Positions 7,847-17,202 are shown, numbered from the stretch's first letter. The stretch is DNA of 64,000 bases from Paraburkholderia phenazinium (GCF_900100735.1 NZ_FNCJ01000011.1:1-64000); one strand, 5' to 3'. Made by a program: numbers and translations. Notes: a model not told the origin generated them from the letters alone.

Positions 7847-9328
7847 GTGACCCAGGCCCCACCGCTCGAGCTGCTAAAACAGGCGCGCACCCGCTTCACC
7901 CAACGAGAAATCGCCGCTCACGTCGGCAAGGACATCAAGACCGTGCGCCGCTGGGAAAAGGGCGAAACGCCTTGTCCGGCAATGCTCGAGCCCGCCTTGC
8001 GCGATCTGCTGCAGGGAGGCGCCGCCAGCAAGCACGGCGCGAGTGGTGAAGCCAACTTCCGCTTCATCGACCTGTTTGCCGGCATCGGCGGCATCCGCAT
8101 GGGTTTCGAGGCGCAAGGCGGCGCGTGCGTCTTCACCAGCGAATGGAACGACTTCTCCAAGAAGACCTACCTGGAGAACTACGGCGCGGATCACTCGTTC
8201 ATTGGCGACATTGTGTCGTATCCCGCTAGCGACGTGCCCTCTCACGACGTGCTGCTCGGCGGCTTTCCCTGCCAGCCGTTCTCGATTGCGGGCGTCAGCA
8301 AGAAGAACGCGATGGGCCGGCCGCATGGCTTCGAGTGCGCGACCCAGGGGACGCTGTTCTTCGACGTTGCCCGCATCATCGCCGCCAAGCGTCCCGCGGC
8401 GTTCCTGCTGGAGAACGTGAAGAACCTGCTGTCGCACGACAAGGGCCGCACCTTCGAGGTGATCCTGCAGACGCTGCGCGAAGAGCTGGGCTACGAAGTG
8501 CACTACCGCATCGTCGACGGCCAGCATTTCACGCCGCAACACCGCGAGCGGATCATCATCGTCGGCTTTCGCGGCAAGACGGCGTTCTCGTGGGACGACC
8601 TGCGGCTGCCCGAGCAAGGTCCGCGGCTCGGCTCGATCCTGCATCGCACCGACGGCAGCGAGCCGGTGCTGCCGTGGGACCACGACCGTTTCTTCGATCA
8701 CGCGAAAAAGCGCGTGCAGCCGAAGTACACGCTGACGCCGAATCTGTGGACCTATCTGCAGAACTATGCGGAAAAGCACCGCGCGGCGGGCAACGGCTTC
8801 GGCTTCGGCATGGCCTACCCCGACAGCGTGACGCGCACCCTGTCGGCCCGCTATCACAAGGACGGCTCCGAGATCCTCGTCTCCCAGGGCAAGCGGCTGC
8901 GCCCGCGCCGACTCACGCCGCGCGAATGCGCGCGGCTGATGGGCTTTCCCGACACCTTCCGGATCCCGGTCAGCGACACCCAGGCGTACCGCCAGTTCGG
9001 CAACAGCGTCGTCATGCCGGTGATGCAGGAAGTGGCGCGCATCATGCTGCCGCATGTGCAGGCGCTGCTTGGCGCGGCGGACAGTCAGGCGAACGGCGTT
9101 TCACAAGCTGCGGCCGGCAACGCTCTGCAGAGCGCAGTCCACAGCGATAGCTTGCACGGCGGCACGGAAGACGGCTTGAATGACGGACTGCCAGCCGGGT
9201 CCGGGCTAGAGGCAGCGCCGCAAAAAGAACGGCAAACCAAGCGGAAGAACACGGCGCAACGGGGCACCGGCGCTCGCCCCGTCGCGGCCCGCCGGAGCGC
9301 CCCGCAGGCGCGCGTGCGCGTGGGCTGA
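7847..9328 (+). CDS. dcm: DNA cytosine-5 methyltransferase, Dcm type
   Basis: This 493-residue enzyme methylates the C5 of cytosine, and its close match to E. coli Dcm points to CCWGG sites. The motifs appear in order: motif I DLFAGIGG (75-82), motif IV GGFPCQPFS with catalytic Cys142, motif VI ENVKNL (189-194), motif VIII QHRERI, and motif X RQFGNSVVMP. The N-terminus carries a short helix-turn-helix-like segment (TQREIAAHVGKDIKTVRRWE) like those in Dcm/EcoRII methylases. I prefer GTG 7847, preceded by AGGA, over ATG 7733. About 70 residues after motif X are low-complexity and Arg/Gly-rich, which is longer than usual. It overlaps vsr by one base, and no restriction gene is present. Confidence 0.92.
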   Translation: MTQAPPLELLKQARTRFTQREIAAHVGKDIKTVRRWEKGETPCPAMLEPALRDLLQGGAASKHGASGEANFRFIDLFAGIGGIRMGFEAQGGACVFTSEWNDFSKKTYLENYGADHSFIGDIVSYPASDVPSHDVLLGGFPCQPFSIAGVSKKNAMGRPHGFECATQGTLFFDVARIIAAKRPAAFLLENVKNLLSHDKGRTFEVILQTLREELGYEVHYRIVDGQHFTPQHRERIIIVGFRGKTAFSWDDLRLPEQGPRLGSILHRTDGSEPVLPWDHDRFFDHAKKRVQPKYTLTPNLWTYLQNYAEKHRAAGNGFGFGMAYPDSVTRTLSARYHKDGSEILVSQGKRLRPRRLTPRECARLMGFPDTFRIPVSDTQAYRQFGNSVVMPVMQEVARIMLPHVQALLGAADSQANGVSQAAAGNALQSAVHSDSLHGGTEDGLNDGLPAGSGLEAAPQKERQTKRKNTAQRGTGARPVAARRSAPQARVRVG

Positions 9329-9774
9329 TGGTCGACGTCGTCGATGCCGCCACGCGCAGCCGGATGATGTCCGGCATTCGCGGGCGCAACACGAAACCGG
9401 AGCTGCTGATCCGCAGCCTGCTGCATCGGCAGGGGTTCCGCTTCCGTCTGGACGCGCGCGACCTGCCGGGACGCCCCGACATTGTCCTGCCGCGCTACCG
9501 CGCCGTCGTGTTCGTACACGGCTGCTTTTGGCACGGCCACGATTGCCCGCTCTTCAAATGGCCGCAGACGCGCCCGGAGTTCTGGCGCGAGAAAATCGGC
9601 CGCAACCGCAGCAACGACGCGAAGTCGCGCGCCGCCCTGCTCGCCTCCGGCTGGCGCGTCGCCGTGGTGTGGGAATGCGCGTTGCGAGGCGCCAACCGCG
9701 ATCTCGACGGCGTGCTGCAACGCCTGGTCGAGTGGCTGCACAGCGACGGCGCCGAACTCGAAGTACGCAGTTGA
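9328..9774 (+). CDS. vsr: very short patch repair endonuclease Vsr
   Basis: This 148-residue enzyme nicks 5' of T in T:G mismatches that arise when 5-methylcytosine in Dcm sites deaminates. The catalytic residues known from E. coli Vsr fall at identical positions: Asp51 in PGRPDIV, and His64 and His69 in VHGCFWHGHDC. The N-terminal SRMMSGIRGRNTKPE segment is the family signature. The start overlaps the dcm stop (TGATG), so the two are translationally coupled, matching their joint role. Confidence 0.95.
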   Translation: MVDVVDAATRSRMMSGIRGRNTKPELLIRSLLHRQGFRFRLDARDLPGRPDIVLPRYRAVVFVHGCFWHGHDCPLFKWPQTRPEFWREKIGRNRSNDAKSRAALLASGWRVAVVWECALRGANRDLDGVLQRLVEWLHSDGAELEVRS

Positions 9775-9913
9775 CACGCGAGACAGAGCACTGCCCGCTT
9801 CGAACAATAGAAACAGCCGCCGGTGATACACTCGATTGGCTCACCCGGGTCTGTCCGCAATGCGCTTTTCCGGCAGCTCGACCCATCTGAGAACCACCTT
9901 AAGGAGGCATACG

Positions 9914-10417
9914 ATGGCTGACTTCCGTCTCTGGTCCGACGACTTCCCCACCAACGGCTTCATGCCGAAAGCCCAGGAATACAACGACAAGGCATTCGGC
10001 GTGGACGGCGATAACATCTCCCCGGCTTTGCAGTGGGAGGCGCCGCCGGAGGATACGCAAAGCTTCGCCCTGACCGTTCACGATCCCGATGCGCCGACCG
10101 GCAGCGGCTTCTGGCACTGGGTCGTGGTCAACATTCCGGCCAATGTCCGCTCGCTGCCGCGCAACGCCGGCACAGCCGACAGCAGCCTGCTGCCACTAGG
10201 CGCGCTGCAAGTGCGCAACGATTACGGCACGGTGGGCTTCGGTGGCGCCGCGCCGCCGCGCGGCGATAGAACGCACCGCTACATCTTCCGCCTGCACGCG
10301 CTAAAGGTGGCGGAGTTGCCGATCAATGCGGAGACGACCAACGCGATCGCGCGCTTCATGACGCACCTGAACGAAATCGACTCGACGACGCATACCGGTC
10401 TGTACGAACTGAAATAA
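9914..10417 (+). CDS. YbhB/YbcL family Raf kinase inhibitor-like protein (PEBP)
   Basis: This 167-residue protein of the phosphatidylethanolamine-binding superfamily contains SPALQWEAPP, the anion-site motif DPDAPTGSGFWHW and GDRTHRYIFRLHAL, all diagnostic of bacterial YbhB/YbcL proteins. Their biochemical role is unclear. The start at 9914 follows an excellent AAGGAGG ribosome site. It lies 15 bp before the MFS gene and may be co-transcribed with it. Confidence 0.9.
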   Translation: MADFRLWSDDFPTNGFMPKAQEYNDKAFGVDGDNISPALQWEAPPEDTQSFALTVHDPDAPTGSGFWHWVVVNIPANVRSLPRNAGTADSSLLPLGALQVRNDYGTVGFGGAAPPRGDRTHRYIFRLHALKVAELPINAETTNAIARFMTHLNEIDSTTHTGLYELK

Positions 10418-10432
10418 ACGACGCGCTACGCG

Positions 10433-11872
10433 ATGCACGCACCAGCCTCCGGCAAAAACGGTTCCATTCCTGCGGGCGCCCCCAGCGGCGCCCACTCCCC
10501 CACGCCCGACACCGAACTGGGACTGCCCCCGCCGCAGCGCTATTGGGCCATCGTGGTGGTGGCGCTCGGCATTACCCTCGCCGTGCTCGACAGCGCAATC
10601 GCCAACGTGGCGCTGCCGACCATCGCCCGCGATCTACATGCGAGCGCCGCGGCGTCGATCTGGGTCGTCAACGCCTATCAACTGGCGATCACCATTTCGC
10701 TGCTGCCGCTGGCGTCGCTGGGCGACCGGATCGGCTACCGGCGCGTCTATCTAGGCGGCCTGATCCTGTTCACGGTCGCCTCGCTCGGCTGCTCGCTGTC
10801 TACCTCGCTGACGACGCTCGCGATCGCTCGCGTGATCCAGGGCTTCGGCGCGGCGGGCATCATGAGCGTCAATACCGCCCTCGTGCGCACCATCTATCCG
10901 CGCGCCCACTTGGGGCGCGGCGTCGCCATCAATGCGATGGTGGTGGCGGTCTCCTCCGCGGTCGGCCCGACGGTGGCCTCGGGCGTGCTGGCCATCGCCC
11001 CGTGGCCGTGGCTTTTCGCCATCAACGTACCGATCGGGATCGCCGCGGTCGTCTCGGGCCTCAAGGCGCTGCCAGGCAATGCGGGGCATAAGGCGCCCTA
11101 CGACTATCTCAGTGCCGTAATGAATGCCCTGGTATTCGGCCTGCTGATCTTCGCTGTCGACGGACTCGGGCATGGCGAAACCTGGGGCTATGTCGCGCTC
11201 GAACTACTCAGTGCTGTGGCGATCGGCTATTTCTTCGTGCGCCGGCAGTTGACGCAACCGGCGCCGCTCCTGCCTGTCGATCTGCTGCGCATTCCGGTGT
11301 TTGCGCTGTCGATCGGCACGTCGGTTTGCTCGTTCGCAGCGCAGATGCTCGCCTTCGTGTCGCTGCCGTTCATGCTGCAGGACACGCTCGGACTGTCGCA
11401 GGTCCAGACCGGGCTGCTGATGACACCGTGGCCGCTCGTCATCGTGGTGGCGGCGCCGTTATCGGGGGTGCTGTCGGACCGGCTGTCGGCGGGGTGGTTG
11501 GGGGGCATCGGACTGCTCGCGCTGACCGCGGGTTTGCTGCTGCTTGCCACGCTCGGCGCGCATCCTGAGCCGCTGCAGATTGCCTGGCGCATGGCCTTGT
11601 GCGGTGCGGGCTTCGGCATCTTCCAGTCGCCCAACAATCGCACCATGCTGGCCGCCGCGCCGCGCGAACGCAGCGGCGGCGCCAGCGGCATGCTGGGCAC
11701 CGCGCGTCTGACCGGACAAACGCTCGGCGCCGCGCTGGTGGCGCTGATCTTCGGCATCGCACCGCAACATGGGCCGACCATCGCGCTGTATGTCGCGGCG
11801 GGCTTTGCCGCAGTGGCGTCCGTCGTCAGCACGATGCGGGTGATGCAGCATGCGAGCCCCGCGGCCGCGTAA
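10433..11872 (+). CDS. MFS transporter, DHA2 (14-helix) drug:H+ antiporter family
   Basis: This 479-residue inner-membrane protein has about fourteen hydrophobic helices after a 30-residue Pro-rich cytoplasmic tail. Motif C-like and DHA2 signatures are visible: LDSAIANVALPTIARDL in helix 1, WVVNAYQLAI, LGDRIGYRRVYLGG (motif A) and RVIQGFGAAGIM. It should export a drug-like or metabolic compound using the proton gradient. Substrate unknown. No dedicated regulator is adjacent. Confidence 0.85.
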   Translation: MHAPASGKNGSIPAGAPSGAHSPTPDTELGLPPPQRYWAIVVVALGITLAVLDSAIANVALPTIARDLHASAAASIWVVNAYQLAITISLLPLASLGDRIGYRRVYLGGLILFTVASLGCSLSTSLTTLAIARVIQGFGAAGIMSVNTALVRTIYPRAHLGRGVAINAMVVAVSSAVGPTVASGVLAIAPWPWLFAINVPIGIAAVVSGLKALPGNAGHKAPYDYLSAVMNALVFGLLIFAVDGLGHGETWGYVALELLSAVAIGYFFVRRQLTQPAPLLPVDLLRIPVFALSIGTSVCSFAAQMLAFVSLPFMLQDTLGLSQVQTGLLMTPWPLVIVVAAPLSGVLSDRLSAGWLGGIGLLALTAGLLLLATLGAHPEPLQIAWRMALCGAGFGIFQSPNNRTMLAAAPRERSGGASGMLGTARLTGQTLGAALVALIFGIAPQHGPTIALYVAAGFAAVASVVSTMRVMQHASPAAA

Positions 11873-12123
11873 ACGAACACGCGCTTTGATCGGGCGGTTC
11901 TAAACGAGCCACCTCAGTCGAGCCCTCAACGAGCGTTGAGCCCACGCTCATCCAGCCGTGAAAAAGCCCTCACGCGGTGCTAACCTCTTATAACGGTGGC
12001 CCGCACTTGCGGTGCCCCGTGATGTCTAAGGCACTAACCCGCGCCGCATCTTCATGCATCGCGTGGCAGCGGGCGTCCCTGCACTTCCCTGCATGGCTTC
12101 TGAACGATGCCGAGGGGGTTCCC

Positions 12124-12702
12124 ATGTCACTCATCGTCGCTGCACGCTTTACCACGTTTCCTGCTGCCGAAGCCGCTGCGCAAAAGCTGTTCGAGCGTGG
12201 CTTCGTCGAAGAAGACGTCACGCTGTTCTTCGTCAATCCACGCGGTCAGCACGCGCGCCACGCGCCGGATCACCACGATCCGGGAGCCAGCGCCGCGCCG
12301 CCACTCCACCACCCGGCTGGCCACGGCGCGAGCATCGGCGCGGTCGCCGGGGCAATCATCGGCGCGGCAATCTTCATGGCGTTCGCGGCGTCGCTGCCGG
12401 TGGTCGTAATCGCGGCGGGGGTCGGGGCGTATCTCGGCTTGCGGGTCGGCGCGTTCCTGCAGGCTCGCAACGCGCGCGCTGCGCATCATGAGATCGTCCA
12501 TCACGAGATGCGCAATTCAGGTGTACTGGTGGCCGTGCATGTCTGCGAGGACAATCAGCTCGACGCCGCCGCCGTACTGCGCGAAGCGGGCGGCACCGAC
12601 CTCGAGCGCGCCTCCGGACGCTGGCAGCGCGGTCGTTGGGCGGACTTCGATCCGACCGCGACGCCTGTGCCGCTTGGCGATCTGAACCAGCAGCACGCGT
12701 AA
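12124..12702 (+). CDS. membrane-associated hypothetical protein with glycine-rich double helix
   Basis: This 192-residue protein has an N-terminal alpha/beta segment (MSLIVAARFTTFPAAEAAAQ), a His-rich linker (about 40-70), two Ala/Gly-rich hydrophobic helices at about 74-117 resembling a glycine-zipper hairpin, and a C-terminal alpha/beta segment. The layout resembles DUF1269 or general-stress-17M-like proteins, but the match is only structural. I start at ATG 12124, which is preceded by GAGGGGG. It converges with otsA across a hairpin. Confidence 0.6.
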   Translation: MSLIVAARFTTFPAAEAAAQKLFERGFVEEDVTLFFVNPRGQHARHAPDHHDPGASAAPPLHHPAGHGASIGAVAGAIIGAAIFMAFAASLPVVVIAAGVGAYLGLRVGAFLQARNARAAHHEIVHHEMRNSGVLVAVHVCEDNQLDAAAVLREAGGTDLERASGRWQRGRWADFDPTATPVPLGDLNQQHA

Positions 12703-12744
12703 CGCGCGCCTGGCAAGGCTCGCGTTACGAGAGCGCCAATAAAA

Positions 12745-12766
12745 ACGGCGGCCGGACGGCCGCCGT
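12745..12766. terminator. hairpin between convergent genes
   Basis: A 9-bp perfect stem (ACGGCGGCC, 4-base loop GGAC, GGCCGCCGT) lies 43 bp after the gene ending at 12702. It has an A-run on its left and a GTTTTGTT stretch a few bases to its right, so it could work in both directions. Confidence 0.5.
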
Positions 12767-12943
12767 GGAGAAGGTTTTGTTAGCGGCGGGCGCCTGAGCA
12801 AACCCGGCGAGCCGCATCATGGATTAGACGTGACAGCAAAGGTAAGAACCGCTCCCACCCACCGCCAGAGCTGAAGCCCCACGCCGCATTAATTCAGCGC
12901 TGCTCCAGGCCTCCCTCAGCGTCATTGAGCGCCCTTCAGCGCT

Positions 12944-14368
12944 TCAAGTCGCTGTCACGTCTGCGAGCTTTACCGCTTTGGCCGTCACCGAAGACGCCGT
13001 CGACACATGGCGCAGGTCCGCCAGGAAGGTATCGCGCCACACCGAGAGATTGTTTTCGCGCAGCGGCGCCATCATGTCCGCGTGCCGCGCCTGGCGTTCA
13101 GCGAGCGGCATCGACAGCGCCCGCTCTAACGCCTCGGCCATCTGCGACAGGTCGAACGGGTTCACCACCAGTGCGCCCGGCAACTGCTCGGCCGCGCCGG
13201 CAAACTGCGACAGCACCAGCACACCCGGATCGGCCGGATCCTGAGATGCCACGTACTCCTTTGCAACCAGGTTCATGCCGTCGCGCAGCGGCGTGACATA
13301 GCCCACCTGCGACTGGCGGAACAGCGCCATCAGCAGATTGCGTTCGTACTTGCGGTTCAGGTACTGGATCGGGGTCCAGTCGAGCTGCGCAAAGCGGCCG
13401 TTGATGCGCCCGGCTTCACCCTCAAGCGTCTGACGAATGCGCTGATACGTCTGCACATCGGAGCGCGTCGGCGGTGCGATCTGCACCAGCGAGACGCGGC
13501 CGTGCCAACCCGGCGCGGTGAGCAGCAGACGCTCGAAGGCCTGGAAGCGCTCGACCAGGCCCTTCGAATAATCGAGGCGGTCCACGCTCATGATCAGCTT
13601 GCGGCCGCGCATGCCGTCGCGCAGGCTGCGCACCGGCTTGCGATCGGTGAACTGCTCGGCGGCCTTGGCAATCGCATCGGGATAGATCCCGATCGGATAG
13701 GCCGCGACTTTCAGGAAGCGGTTATAGGCGTGCACCATGCCGTCTTCGCTCGACGTGCCGTGTTGCCCGCGCTCGATATAGTCGACAAACGACTGCCGAT
13801 CCGCTTCGGTCTGAAAACCGACCACGTCATAGCTGCACATAGCCTTCACGAGCTCTTCATGCGGCGGCACGCTGCGCAGCACTTCCGGCACCGGAAACGG
13901 GATATGCAGGAAAAAGCCAATCGGATTCTTCACGCCGAGTTCGCGCAGACACTTGGCGAACGGCAGCAGGTGATAGTCGTGGACCCAGATGATGTCATCG
14001 GGCTTGACCATCTCCTTCAACTGCTTCGCGAGCGTCTGATTCACGCGCAGATAACCGGCGTACTCCTGACGATCGAAGCGCGACAGGTCGTTACGATAGT
14101 GAAAAGTCGGCCATAGCGTCGTGTTCGAAAAGCCGCGGTAGTACTGGTCGTAGTCGCGCTTGGTGAGACCCACCGTCGCGTACGTCACGTTGCCCTGCTT
14201 TTCGATCACCGGCGCTGCCGGCTCCGCCACCGTCTCGCCGCTCCAGCCGAACCATACGCCACCGGTTTCCTTGAGGGCGTCCAGTACACCGATTGCAAGA
14301 CCGCCTGCTGCGGGGCGGCCTTCCTGCGTCGGCGCGACACGATTCGATACCACGATCAATCTGCTCAT
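12944..14368 (-). CDS. otsA: alpha,alpha-trehalose-phosphate synthase (UDP-forming)
   Basis: This 474-residue cytosolic GT20 enzyme makes trehalose-6-phosphate from UDP-glucose and glucose-6-phosphate for osmo- and desiccation protection. The family blocks are clear: MSRLIVVSNRVA with GGLAIGV, IWVHDYHLLPFAKCLRELG, IGFFLHIPFP, the VDRLDYSKGLVERFQAFE segment with its phosphate-binding residues, and VLVLSQFAGAAEQL. The start at 14368 follows GAGGTGGAG. The partner phosphatase otsB is not adjacent in the window. Confidence 0.93.
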   Translation of the reverse strand: MSRLIVVSNRVAPTQEGRPAAGGLAIGVLDALKETGGVWFGWSGETVAEPAAPVIEKQGNVTYATVGLTKRDYDQYYRGFSNTTLWPTFHYRNDLSRFDRQEYAGYLRVNQTLAKQLKEMVKPDDIIWVHDYHLLPFAKCLRELGVKNPIGFFLHIPFPVPEVLRSVPPHEELVKAMCSYDVVGFQTEADRQSFVDYIERGQHGTSSEDGMVHAYNRFLKVAAYPIGIYPDAIAKAAEQFTDRKPVRSLRDGMRGRKLIMSVDRLDYSKGLVERFQAFERLLLTAPGWHGRVSLVQIAPPTRSDVQTYQRIRQTLEGEAGRINGRFAQLDWTPIQYLNRKYERNLLMALFRQSQVGYVTPLRDGMNLVAKEYVASQDPADPGVLVLSQFAGAAEQLPGALVVNPFDLSQMAEALERALSMPLAERQARHADMMAPLRENNLSVWRDTFLADLRHVSTASSVTAKAVKLADVTAT

Positions 14369-14557
14369 TGGAGCTCCACCTCACTCAGTTGTTCGTTGCA
14401 TGCGGGGATGTGCCGCCTTGGTGCATGCAAGTCGCGTGCCGCATCTCAAAACTGGCGAAATAAAAATGTATGCAAATGTGACAGACAGGGATAAACCTGC
14501 CGTTCGCGGGCATCACGCAAAAGAATTTTCTGTTTCGCCCGGCGCCGGCGAAATCGG

Positions 14558-14770
14558 TCAGGCGTCTTGCTCGGAGCCGAGGTCGCGCTGGTATTCGAGT
14601 CCTTCCGGGCGCACGCCGCCCTGGTTGTGCTCGCCATCCGGCGGGGCGTCAGGTGCGACGCGGTTCTGCCCGGCCGGATCCGGTCCTGCCGGCGGCCCCC
14701 CCGCTCCACTGCCGGGGCGCGAGTCGCGCTTCGAATGGCGCGCGGAGCGCCGCAATGCCGGGTGTCTCAT
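14558..14770 (-). CDS. small basic/acidic hydrophilic protein, 70 aa
   Basis: The ATG at 14770 follows AGGAGGC at ideal spacing, the best evidence that this frame is used. The protein starts MRHPALRRSARHSKRD, runs through a Gly/Pro-rich stretch, and ends in an acidic tail (EYQRDLGSEQDA). It is probably unstructured. No family is recognised. Confidence 0.6.
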   Translation of the reverse strand: MRHPALRRSARHSKRDSRPGSGAGGPPAGPDPAGQNRVAPDAPPDGEHNQGGVRPEGLEYQRDLGSEQDA

Positions 14771-14970
14771 GATCGATGCCTCCTGGGGCCCGTTCACGCT
14801 TATAACAGGCCCTAAAGCCCGCCGCCCTCGTTGGCGGCTTGAACATAGTCTAGGGCCCGCGGTGTCAATTTGCCGGTAAAAGCGTCGCCGGCTTTGTAAC
14901 AAGTACAGCAATTCGATTTAACCAGCGGACCGGCGGCGGCCAAGGCTGGCCGCCGCTGCGCAGAGCGGCT

Positions 14971-15174
14971 TCAGAACATCATAGGGCGAACTGCACCGCG
15001 CGAAATGTGCGGCGTTTCATTGGGCTGCGGAGGCGGATCGCCGATCGGCGGTGCGGTCGGTTCCCCCGGCTCGCGAGTCGGCTCCGGCACCGTATCGGGT
15101 TCGCCGGGATTGGGCGGATCAGTCGGCTCGGGGCGATGCGCTTCGAGCGTAGGAGCGGGGACGTGGAGCGGCAT
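14971..15174 (-). CDS. proline-rich small protein, 67 aa
   Basis: About a third of its residues are Pro, arranged in PxEPT and PPxP clusters with many Glu and Thr, so it is almost certainly disordered. The start at 15174 is preceded by AAGGA at good spacing. A sigma-54 type promoter lies 33 bp upstream (15207-15222), just after the stop of the sigma-54 activator gene. The small protein may therefore be a target of that regulator. Function unknown. Confidence 0.6.
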   Translation of the reverse strand: MPLHVPAPTLEAHRPEPTDPPNPGEPDTVPEPTREPGEPTAPPIGDPPPQPNETPHISRGAVRPMMF

Positions 15175-15206
15175 AGGAGTTCCTTGTGTGCGTTTGGAGG
15201 GATCGC

Positions 15207-15222
15207 AGCAAGGCCTATGCCG
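15207..15222 (-). promoter_or_regulatory. candidate sigma-54 (-24/-12) promoter
   Basis: On the minus strand the sequence CGGCAT-AGGCC-TTGCT matches the consensus TGGCAC-N5-TTGCW, with GG and GC exactly ten bases apart. It reads toward the proline-rich small gene and sits next to a sigma-54 activator gene. Confidence 0.55.
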
Positions 15223-15247
15223 TGGCGCACACGCCCCCGGCAGCGCG

Positions 15248-16654
15248 TCAGACGTCGGCGCCGCCCAATGCCCGCGATTCGTCTGAAGCGTCGCCGTCCT
15301 CGCCGCGGCTCGCATCGTTGCCGTATTCGACCAGCCGGTTGTACAGCGTCTTCAGGCTGATGCCGAGGATTTCCGCGGCACGCGTTTTCACGCCGCCGCA
15401 CTGCTCGAGCGTGGCGAGAATCAACTGGCGATCCGCCTCGGCAAGTGAGGTGCCGAACGGAATCGTGATCGCCGTGCCGGCGGCCGGTTTGGACAGCGTG
15501 ATCTGCAAAGGCACCGTCGCCGTGCTATCCGAATCCGTGCCGGACATGATGTGCGCGCGCTGCACATAGTTCTTCAGTTCGCGCACGTTGCCCGGCCACG
15601 GATACGACAGCAGCATTTCCTTGACCGCAGCGGGGAAGTGCTTGCGGGTGCTGTGGCGCTCGTTGAGCTCGTCGAGGAAGGCCTGCGCGAGCAGGTCGAC
15701 GTCCTTGCCGCGTTCGCGCAGCGGCGGCAGGCTGATCGGAAACACGTTCAGGCGGTGATACAGGTCAAGGCGCAGTTTGCCTTCGAGCACCGCCTGCTCC
15801 GGGTCGCGATTGGTGGCCGCAATCAGGCGAACGTCGGTCTCGATTTCCTTGGTCGTGCCGACCCGCATAAACATGCCCGTTTCGAGCACGCGCAGCAGCT
15901 TGACCTGCAACTCGATCGGCATTTCGGTGATTTCGTCGAGGAACAGCGTGCCGCCGTTGGCCCGCTCGAAATAGCCTTTGTGCTGCCGGTCTGCACCCGT
16001 GAACGAGCCGCGTTCATGGCCGAACATTTCCGATTCGATCAGGTTCGGCGAGATGGCCCCGCAGTTGACCGCGAGGAAGGCGTGCTTGCGGCGCAAGCTC
16101 AACTGGTGCACGGTCTGCGCGGCGACTTCCTTGCCGGTGCCGGACTCCCCCACCAGCATCACGGAGGCGGCCGTCGGCGCCACGCGGCTGATCTGGTCGT
16201 AGACCTCCTGCATAGCCGGCGAATTGCCCAGCATCAAACCGAAGCGGCCCATGCGCCGCAGTTCGCCGCGCAAGGTGCCGATTTCGGCCTTGAGGTCGCC
16301 GGGACGCGGCAGGCGCGACAGGATCGCCTTCACGCGCTGCATGTTGATCGGCTTCACGAGGTAGTCGGTCGCGCCCATTTTCAGCGCGTTCACGGCCGAT
16401 TCCACCGTGGCGTGGCCGGTAATCACGATCACTTCGACGCCCGAGCGCGGGTCGAGATCTTCGAACAGGTCCACGCCGCTGCCGTCCGGCAGCTTCAGGT
16501 CAGTAAATACGACATCCGGCATCTGCCGGACCAACTGGATGCGCGCTTCGCGCAGGTCGCCGGCAGTGGCGGTAGTGAGGCCGTCTTCCCCAATGATGGC
16601 GGCAAGCGCCTCACGGGTACCGGCGTCGTCATCGACAATCAATACGTGTGGCAT
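15248..16654 (-). CDS. sigma-54-dependent response regulator, NtrC family
   Basis: This 468-residue regulator has three parts. A receiver domain spans residues 1-115 with phospho-acceptor Asp52 (FTDLKLPDGSG). An AAA+ central domain has Walker A GESGTGKE and the sigma-54 contact loop GSFTGA. A Fis-type helix-turn-helix sits at the end (RAAEILGISLKTLYNRL). It activates RpoN promoters upon phosphorylation. I start at ATG 16654 (MPHVLIVDDDAG) because the receiver domain begins there. No histidine kinase is adjacent, so its partner is elsewhere. Likely targets are the small genes on either side. Confidence 0.9.
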   Translation of the reverse strand: MPHVLIVDDDAGTREALAAIIGEDGLTTATAGDLREARIQLVRQMPDVVFTDLKLPDGSGVDLFEDLDPRSGVEVIVITGHATVESAVNALKMGATDYLVKPINMQRVKAILSRLPRPGDLKAEIGTLRGELRRMGRFGLMLGNSPAMQEVYDQISRVAPTAASVMLVGESGTGKEVAAQTVHQLSLRRKHAFLAVNCGAISPNLIESEMFGHERGSFTGADRQHKGYFERANGGTLFLDEITEMPIELQVKLLRVLETGMFMRVGTTKEIETDVRLIAATNRDPEQAVLEGKLRLDLYHRLNVFPISLPPLRERGKDVDLLAQAFLDELNERHSTRKHFPAAVKEMLLSYPWPGNVRELKNYVQRAHIMSGTDSDSTATVPLQITLSKPAAGTAITIPFGTSLAEADRQLILATLEQCGGVKTRAAEILGISLKTLYNRLVEYGNDASRGEDGDASDESRALGGADV

Positions 16655-16885
16655 CGCGTCTCGAAAGTCCGAAAGTTCTGGTTGTGGATGACTTGGCACA
16701 AATTCGCAACAATTTACGTGATGCGCGGTGCCAAACGGACCTATTGTTCCATCAATAACTATTGTAAAACTTTATTGAGACGAACTGTGACGTCCGTCTC
16801 CTCGAGCGCCGCCCTTGGCGCCCTCCCTGGCGCCCCTGTCGCGCGCAACAGGAACTTGTCACGCGCAGCGCTTCTCAGCCGCTTC

Positions 16886-17155
16886 TCAACTATGTGGAAA
16901 CGGCCACGCCTCGCCGAGGCCATTCGGATGGTGCGCTCCATTTGAGACAGCGGTGGGTGCCCCGCCGGCCGCAACGACGGGTGCGGCCGGCGCCGCCTGG
17001 GCGGTCGCGACGACCGCCCCGCCCTCGTCCTCCCAGCGGTTCAGCTCGCGATTCAAACTCGCTTGCGAAGCGCGATGCTTTTGCGCCCAGCGCCATGCCA
17101 GCAAACCGCCGACGGCGACCAGCGCGCCGAAAATGCCAATCTTGGGCCGTGCCAT
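16886..17155 (-). CDS. small single-helix membrane protein, 89 aa
   Basis: A GGAGG site 8 bases before ATG 17155 fixes the start. Residues 5-22 (IGIFGALVAVGGLLAWRW) form one membrane helix or anchor, followed by a charged helix and an Ala/Pro-rich tail. No family is recognised. A weaker -24/-12-like promoter lies about 50 bp upstream, between this gene and a divergent sigma-54 activator. Confidence 0.6.
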   Translation of the reverse strand: MARPKIGIFGALVAVGGLLAWRWAQKHRASQASLNRELNRWEDEGGAVVATAQAAPAAPVVAAGGAPTAVSNGAHHPNGLGEAWPFPHS

Positions 17156-17202
17156 GAGTCGATCCTCCGTAACGTATCCAGCGAGCCAAAAGTCCTGGTG
17201 TC

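Noticed and set aside
11926..11941. Small inverted repeat CTCAAC-GAGC-GTTGAG after the MFS gene
   Set aside because: Only a 6-bp stem and no T-run; too weak to call a terminator.
14160..14879. 239-residue plus-strand frame across the otsA start and the small gene at 14558
   Set aside because: No domain, low-complexity composition, and it overlaps two better supported minus-strand genes with good ribosome sites.
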